Of a DNA stretch of 64,000 nucleotides, positions 61,026 through 64,000 are shown piece by piece. Below the pieces are notes generated by a model. The model was not told the origin of the DNA and did not search any database. It saw only the letters and a program-made list of their open reading frames with translations. Numbering within the stretch: the stretch's first letter is position 1; every line of letters begins with the position of its first letter. The DNA comes from Sedimentibacter sp. zth1 (GTDB lineage Bacteria > Bacillota > Clostridia > Tissierellales > Sedimentibacteraceae). Location: the NCBI RefSeq assembly GCF_017352195.1, contig NZ_CP071445.1:1240001-1304000 (forward strand). Direction: 5' to 3'. Both the position numbers and the translations under genes were made by a program.

Positions 61026-62372
61026 TTATTTAAGTTTATCCTCAATTAAATCTGCTAATTCCCGAGCATATTTATTTATTTCTTCTTCATTTTCGCCTTC
61101 AATCATAACTCTAACATAAGGCTCTGTTCCAGACGGCCTAATTAAAACTCTTCCTCTACCTTCAAAATGATTTTCAATATTTTTTATTTCAGATACGATT
61201 ATATCATTACTTAGATAATCATGTTTTTTATCTGTACTCACTTTTGCATTAATAAGTACTTGAGGCATCATACTCATAACAGAAGCTAATTTAGACAATC
61301 TAGTTTTCTTTTCCTTTATAATCGACATAAGTTGTATACCTGCAAGTAATCCATCTCCAGTTGTATTATAATCTAAAAATATAATATGTCCTGATTGCTC
61401 TCCACCTAATGAGTAGTTGTTTTTCCTCATTTCTTCAAGAACATATCTATCCCCAACCTTAGTTGTTATAAGTTTAGCACCATATTCATTAAGAGCTATA
61501 TCAAGCCCCATATTGCTCAATACAGTTCCAACAACTGTATTATTTTTCAACTTACCTTTTTCTTTTAAATAAAGTCCGCAAATTGCAAGTACATGGTCAC
61601 CACCCACTATATTTCCATTTTCGTCACAAGCTATCAATCTATCAGCATCTCCATCAAATGAAAGTCCAATGTCTGAACCTGTTTCCAACACAAGTTTTTG
61701 TATTTCTTCTGGATTCGTAGAACCGCAATTTACGTTAATATTAATACCATTAGGATCGTTATGCATAACAAAAACCTGCGCACCTAACTCTCGAAGCAAT
61801 TCTGGTGCTGCTTTATAGTTTGCACCATTTCCACAATCTACAGCTACTTTTAAACCATCAAAATTAACATTGATAGTATCTTTCAAATAATCCATATATT
61901 TTCTTGTAGGATTTTCTATTTTGATTTTTCTTCCTATCTTACCTGCAGTAGGTATATTATCAATATCTATATCACCTAAAATATACTCTTCTATTGAATT
62001 TTCCATTTCATCAGTTAACTTATATGAATGCTCATTGAAAAACTTAATACCATTATATTCAACAGGATTATGTGAAGCTGAAATCATAACTCCACCATCT
62101 GCTTCTAGTATTCTAACAAGACAAGCAATCGCGGGTGTAGGAACAACTCCTACATATAATACATCAATTCCAGAAGAATTTAATCCTGCAGACAATGCTC
62201 CTTCGAGCATATCTCCTGAAATTCTTGTATCCATCCCTACTACCATTTTAGGTCTTTCTTTTCCTTTTGTTAAGAAAAAACCTCCAATTCTACCTAATTT
62301 ATATGCCAATTCTGATGATAGGTCTACATTAGCCACTCCTCTAACTCCATCAGTTCCGAACAATTTACCCAT
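61026..62372 (-). CDS. glmM: Phosphoglucosamine mutase
   Basis: 448-residue enzyme converting glucosamine-6-phosphate to glucosamine-1-phosphate for peptidoglycan. Four domains with start MGKLFGTDGVRGVANVDLS, the phosphoserine loop GVMISASHNPVEYNGIKFF (Ser about 101), metal loop SFDGDADRLIACDENG, sugar loop LGGEQSGHIIF and phosphate loop IRPSGTEPYVRVMIEG. SD AGGAGGG. It starts 13 bases after the 183-residue unknown gene. Confidence 0.97.
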   Translation of the reverse strand: MGKLFGTDGVRGVANVDLSSELAYKLGRIGGFFLTKGKERPKMVVGMDTRISGDMLEGALSAGLNSSGIDVLYVGVVPTPAIACLVRILEADGGVMISASHNPVEYNGIKFFNEHSYKLTDEMENSIEEYILGDIDIDNIPTAGKIGRKIKIENPTRKYMDYLKDTINVNFDGLKVAVDCGNGANYKAAPELLRELGAQVFVMHNDPNGININVNCGSTNPEEIQKLVLETGSDIGLSFDGDADRLIACDENGNIVGGDHVLAICGLYLKEKGKLKNNTVVGTVLSNMGLDIALNEYGAKLITTKVGDRYVLEEMRKNNYSLGGEQSGHIIFLDYNTTGDGLLAGIQLMSIIKEKKTRLSKLASVMSMMPQVLINAKVSTDKKHDYLSNDIIVSEIKNIENHFEGRGRVLIRPSGTEPYVRVMIEGENEEEINKYARELADLIEDKLK

Positions 62373-62384
62373 ATTTATTCCCTC

Positions 62385-62936
62385 CTAATATTTTTGGTTC
62401 ACATAATAATCAATAACTGATTTTTTTGTATTGGTATCAAATACCCCTTCTTTTTTCAAAGCATTAAGTATCCACTCTGATTGAGAATGTAAAATTGCAA
62501 ATTCATAATCATTTAAAACTATTTCATAGAGCTTTCCTTCTAAAAAAGAGGACTCCATTTTAATAAAATATGCATCTACATTTTTATACTTTAAAAACCT
62601 TAATAATCTGAAGGTAGTTTTATCTTTCTCATCATAATAATATTTAATATCATCCAAGAACTTACTGTAAAAGGTTACTCCCTTTCCATTTAATTTTTGT
62701 TCTTGAACTAATGTTTTATAATATTTAGCCATTACATTGTAAAATTGATAATTATACATACCTTTTTCAAAACTATCTATTGTCATAAATGGTTTGATTT
62801 TATTATCAATCATATAATTATAATTAAGTTCTAAAAAGCTTCTTTTATCAATTTCACCATTCATATGTTTTATGATAAGATTATCTCTATTTTCAAAAAA
62901 CTTATCAATAGTTTTTATATTATCTAAATCACTCAT
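62385..62936 (-). CDS. Hypothetical protein in the rsmF-glmM operon
   Basis: 183 residues, soluble, Tyr/Lys/Asp-rich, family not recognised. Predicted mostly helical: KTIDKFFENRDNLIIKHMNG, then RSFLELNYNYMIDNKIKPFM, a central YYDEKDKTTFRLLRFLKYKN, and LNDYEFAILHSQSEWILNAL. No signal or membrane segment and no catalytic motif visible. Its ATG follows the upstream methyltransferase stop directly (TAAATG) with GGAG upstream, so it is translationally coupled. Its place suggests a conserved lineage-specific gene. Confidence 0.75.
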   Translation of the reverse strand: MSDLDNIKTIDKFFENRDNLIIKHMNGEIDKRSFLELNYNYMIDNKIKPFMTIDSFEKGMYNYQFYNVMAKYYKTLVQEQKLNGKGVTFYSKFLDDIKYYYDEKDKTTFRLLRFLKYKNVDAYFIKMESSFLEGKLYEIVLNDYEFAILHSQSEWILNALKKEGVFDTNTKKSVIDYYVNQKY

Positions 62937-64000
62937 TTATAACATTCTCCATTGCTTTCTATACAAATTTTTTAGCATACCATCATTAGCCTTGCCAAAT
63001 CCTAAACCAAATCCGTCTACACACACTAAATTTAAACCTTTGTTGCAATTTTCTATTTCAATTGTCTCGCCTTTTAAATATTTTATAACTCTCATATCTT
63101 CACTTGATAAATCTATTATATTACTAAAATTGTTTTTATTCAATGTCATAGCCAATTCTTGAGATGGTATAAATTTATTTCCTTTAATTTCACCTAACCT
63201 CAATCCTAGGCTCATCGTTTTAATGTTTTTCAAATCGACTAATTCTTCTGGTATCAAAAAAATATTATCATTAATATTATGAACATTTTTTTGATATACA
63301 TCGTTTGCTAAAAATTCTTCTACAAAATCATAATATTTATCAAGGCGTATATTATTTTTTTTAAATTTATTAAAATTAGTGACTTTATTATTTTGCATTT
63401 TTTTTAGTTTTGCAATAAAATGACCTTCTCCTCTAATTTTATGTGGCCATGCACGCCTTACCTTTTGAATACTATTATCTCCATCTATCCATTCAGGTCT
63501 TCCATGATCAAGATTATCAATATTTATATCTATAACTTCATATTCCTTGAATGTATTTATAAACCACTTTATTATACCTTCATTTTCTTGTGGATTAAAT
63601 GTGCAAGTTGAATACACCATTTCTCCACCGTCTGCTATCATTTCATGAACAGATGTTAATATTTGTTTTTGCATGTTAACATATTTTTCATGGTCATCTT
63701 CAAAATTTTTAATATCTTTTTTTATTAGTCCCTCACCTGAGCAAGGTGCATCAACTAAAACCTTATTAAAATATCTTGGAAAAATATTAGCTAGAGTATC
63801 TGGTCTTTGATTTGTCACAACGCTATTTTTCACACCAAAAATAGAAATATTTTTGTTTAATGCTATAGTACGTTTTGGATTAATATCATTAGATACTAAA
63901 ATTCCTTCACCATTTAACTTTGCTGCTATCTGCGTTGATTTGCCACCTGGTGCTGCACTTATATCTAAAACCTTATCTCCGGGCTTAATATCCAAAGCTT
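62937..64000 (-). CDS. RsmF/NOL1-NOP2-type RNA cytosine-5 methyltransferase, N-terminus cut by the window edge
   Basis: At least 354 residues, continuing past the right edge; the N-terminal domain is not visible. SAM site VLDISAAPGGKSTQIAAKLN, ATP-loop-like NDINPKRTIALNKNI, motif IV VLVDAPCSGEGLIKKD with the first catalytic-region Cys, and YSTCTFNPQENEGII with the nucleophilic Cys. C-terminal RsmF-type PUA-like domain (about the last 150 residues) with LGLRLGEIKGNKFIPSQELA. Methylates cytosine in rRNA or tRNA. A TTG at 63995 is not the true start, as the frame stays open beyond it. Confidence 0.88.
   Translation of the reverse strand, partial: ALDIKPGDKVLDISAAPGGKSTQIAAKLNGEGILVSNDINPKRTIALNKNISIFGVKNSVVTNQRPDTLANIFPRYFNKVLVDAPCSGEGLIKKDIKNFEDDHEKYVNMQKQILTSVHEMIADGGEMVYSTCTFNPQENEGIIKWFINTFKEYEVIDINIDNLDHGRPEWIDGDNSIQKVRRAWPHKIRGEGHFIAKLKKMQNNKVTNFNKFKKNNIRLDKYYDFVEEFLANDVYQKNVHNINDNIFLIPEELVDLKNIKTMSLGLRLGEIKGNKFIPSQELAMTLNKNNFSNIIDLSSEDMRVIKYLKGETIEIENCNKGLNLVCVDGFGLGFGKANDGMLKNLYRKQWRML

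Noticed and set aside
61921-62388. 155-codon plus-strand frame opposite glmM
   Set aside because: Shadow of the conserved glmM sequence.
1-64000. tRNA, rRNA, insertion sequences or integrated phage
   Set aside because: None recognised by eye on either strand; a tRNA scan could still find a gene I missed.

Overview
This 64 kb window comes from a strongly AT-rich, low-GC Gram-positive anaerobe. I place it in the Clostridia, perhaps near Tissierellia or Sedimentibacter-like lineages; the genus is a guess. The evidence is Firmicutes-type Shine-Dalgarno (SD) sites, HutP, an NfnAB pair, crotonase and 3-hydroxybutyryl-CoA dehydrogenase, a YdiF-type ABC-F protein, LtaS-type and VanY-type wall enzymes, and very AT-rich intergenic DNA. 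I saw no rRNA, tRNA, CRISPR array, prophage or intact insertion sequence. Start codons were moved downstream where the first possible codon lies inside an SD and a second codon sits 5-10 bases after it.

Layout. 1-9.7 kb: metabolic and envelope genes (FAD enzyme fragment, DMT transporter, Lrp, carboxyltransferase, PruA, PepD, LepB, MATE). 9.8-18.3 kb: a patchier stretch with an M24 peptidase, two wall-hydrolase domains without signal peptides, a methyltransferase, GlnRS, four GNAT acetyltransferases and two broken gene remnants. 18.6-29.7 kb: housekeeping (Hbd, YihY, RsmI, ABC-F, then the TsaE-TsaB-RimI-VanY-TsaD group and MurC). 29.9-36.3 kb: a redox block with ApbE, a two-domain lipoprotein, an EetB-like Gx transporter, an EetA-like NusG_II protein, a Crp/Fnr regulator and the bifurcating transhydrogenase NfnAB. 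36.5-43.5 kb: crotonase, BirA, a rubrerythrin-like protein, CoaE, PolA, a superoxide dismutase and a 35-residue Cys-rich peptide. 43.6-58 kb: a histidine-to-formate module (LysR, HutP, FchA, HutI, FtcD, HutU, Fhs, a formate-type channel and a large BTAD/SARP-like regulator), interrupted by an LtaS-type sulfatase. 58-64 kb: TrmH, VTT, a decayed 2H protein, a CPBP protease, GlmM, an unknown protein and an RsmF-type methyltransferase running off the right edge.

How the genes work together. HutU, HutI, FtcD, FchA and Fhs can take urocanate to glutamate, ammonia and formate with ATP gain at Fhs, and the FNT channel would release the formate. Two steps are missing from the window: HutH, and the conversion of methenyl-THF to 10-formyl-THF. 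The most striking signal is that the promoters of hutU and fhs share the same architecture: two 7-base direct repeats (TAGACGT-like) with an 11-base period, 5 bases upstream of a TATTAA/TATTAT -10 box. This is the operator layout known for SARP/BTAD activators, and a BTAD-family regulator is encoded beside fhs. I propose that it activates both transcription units.

A second possible system is the ApbE/lipoprotein/EetB/EetA set, which resembles flavin-based extracellular electron transfer loci. Its lipoprotein lacks the canonical flavinylation motif and carries a repeated D-A-D-L-T-S-S motif instead. A Crp-like operator sits at -41.5 of a predicted eetA promoter, and a perfect GTGA-N6-TCAC palindrome sits at -91.5 of the nfnAB promoter.
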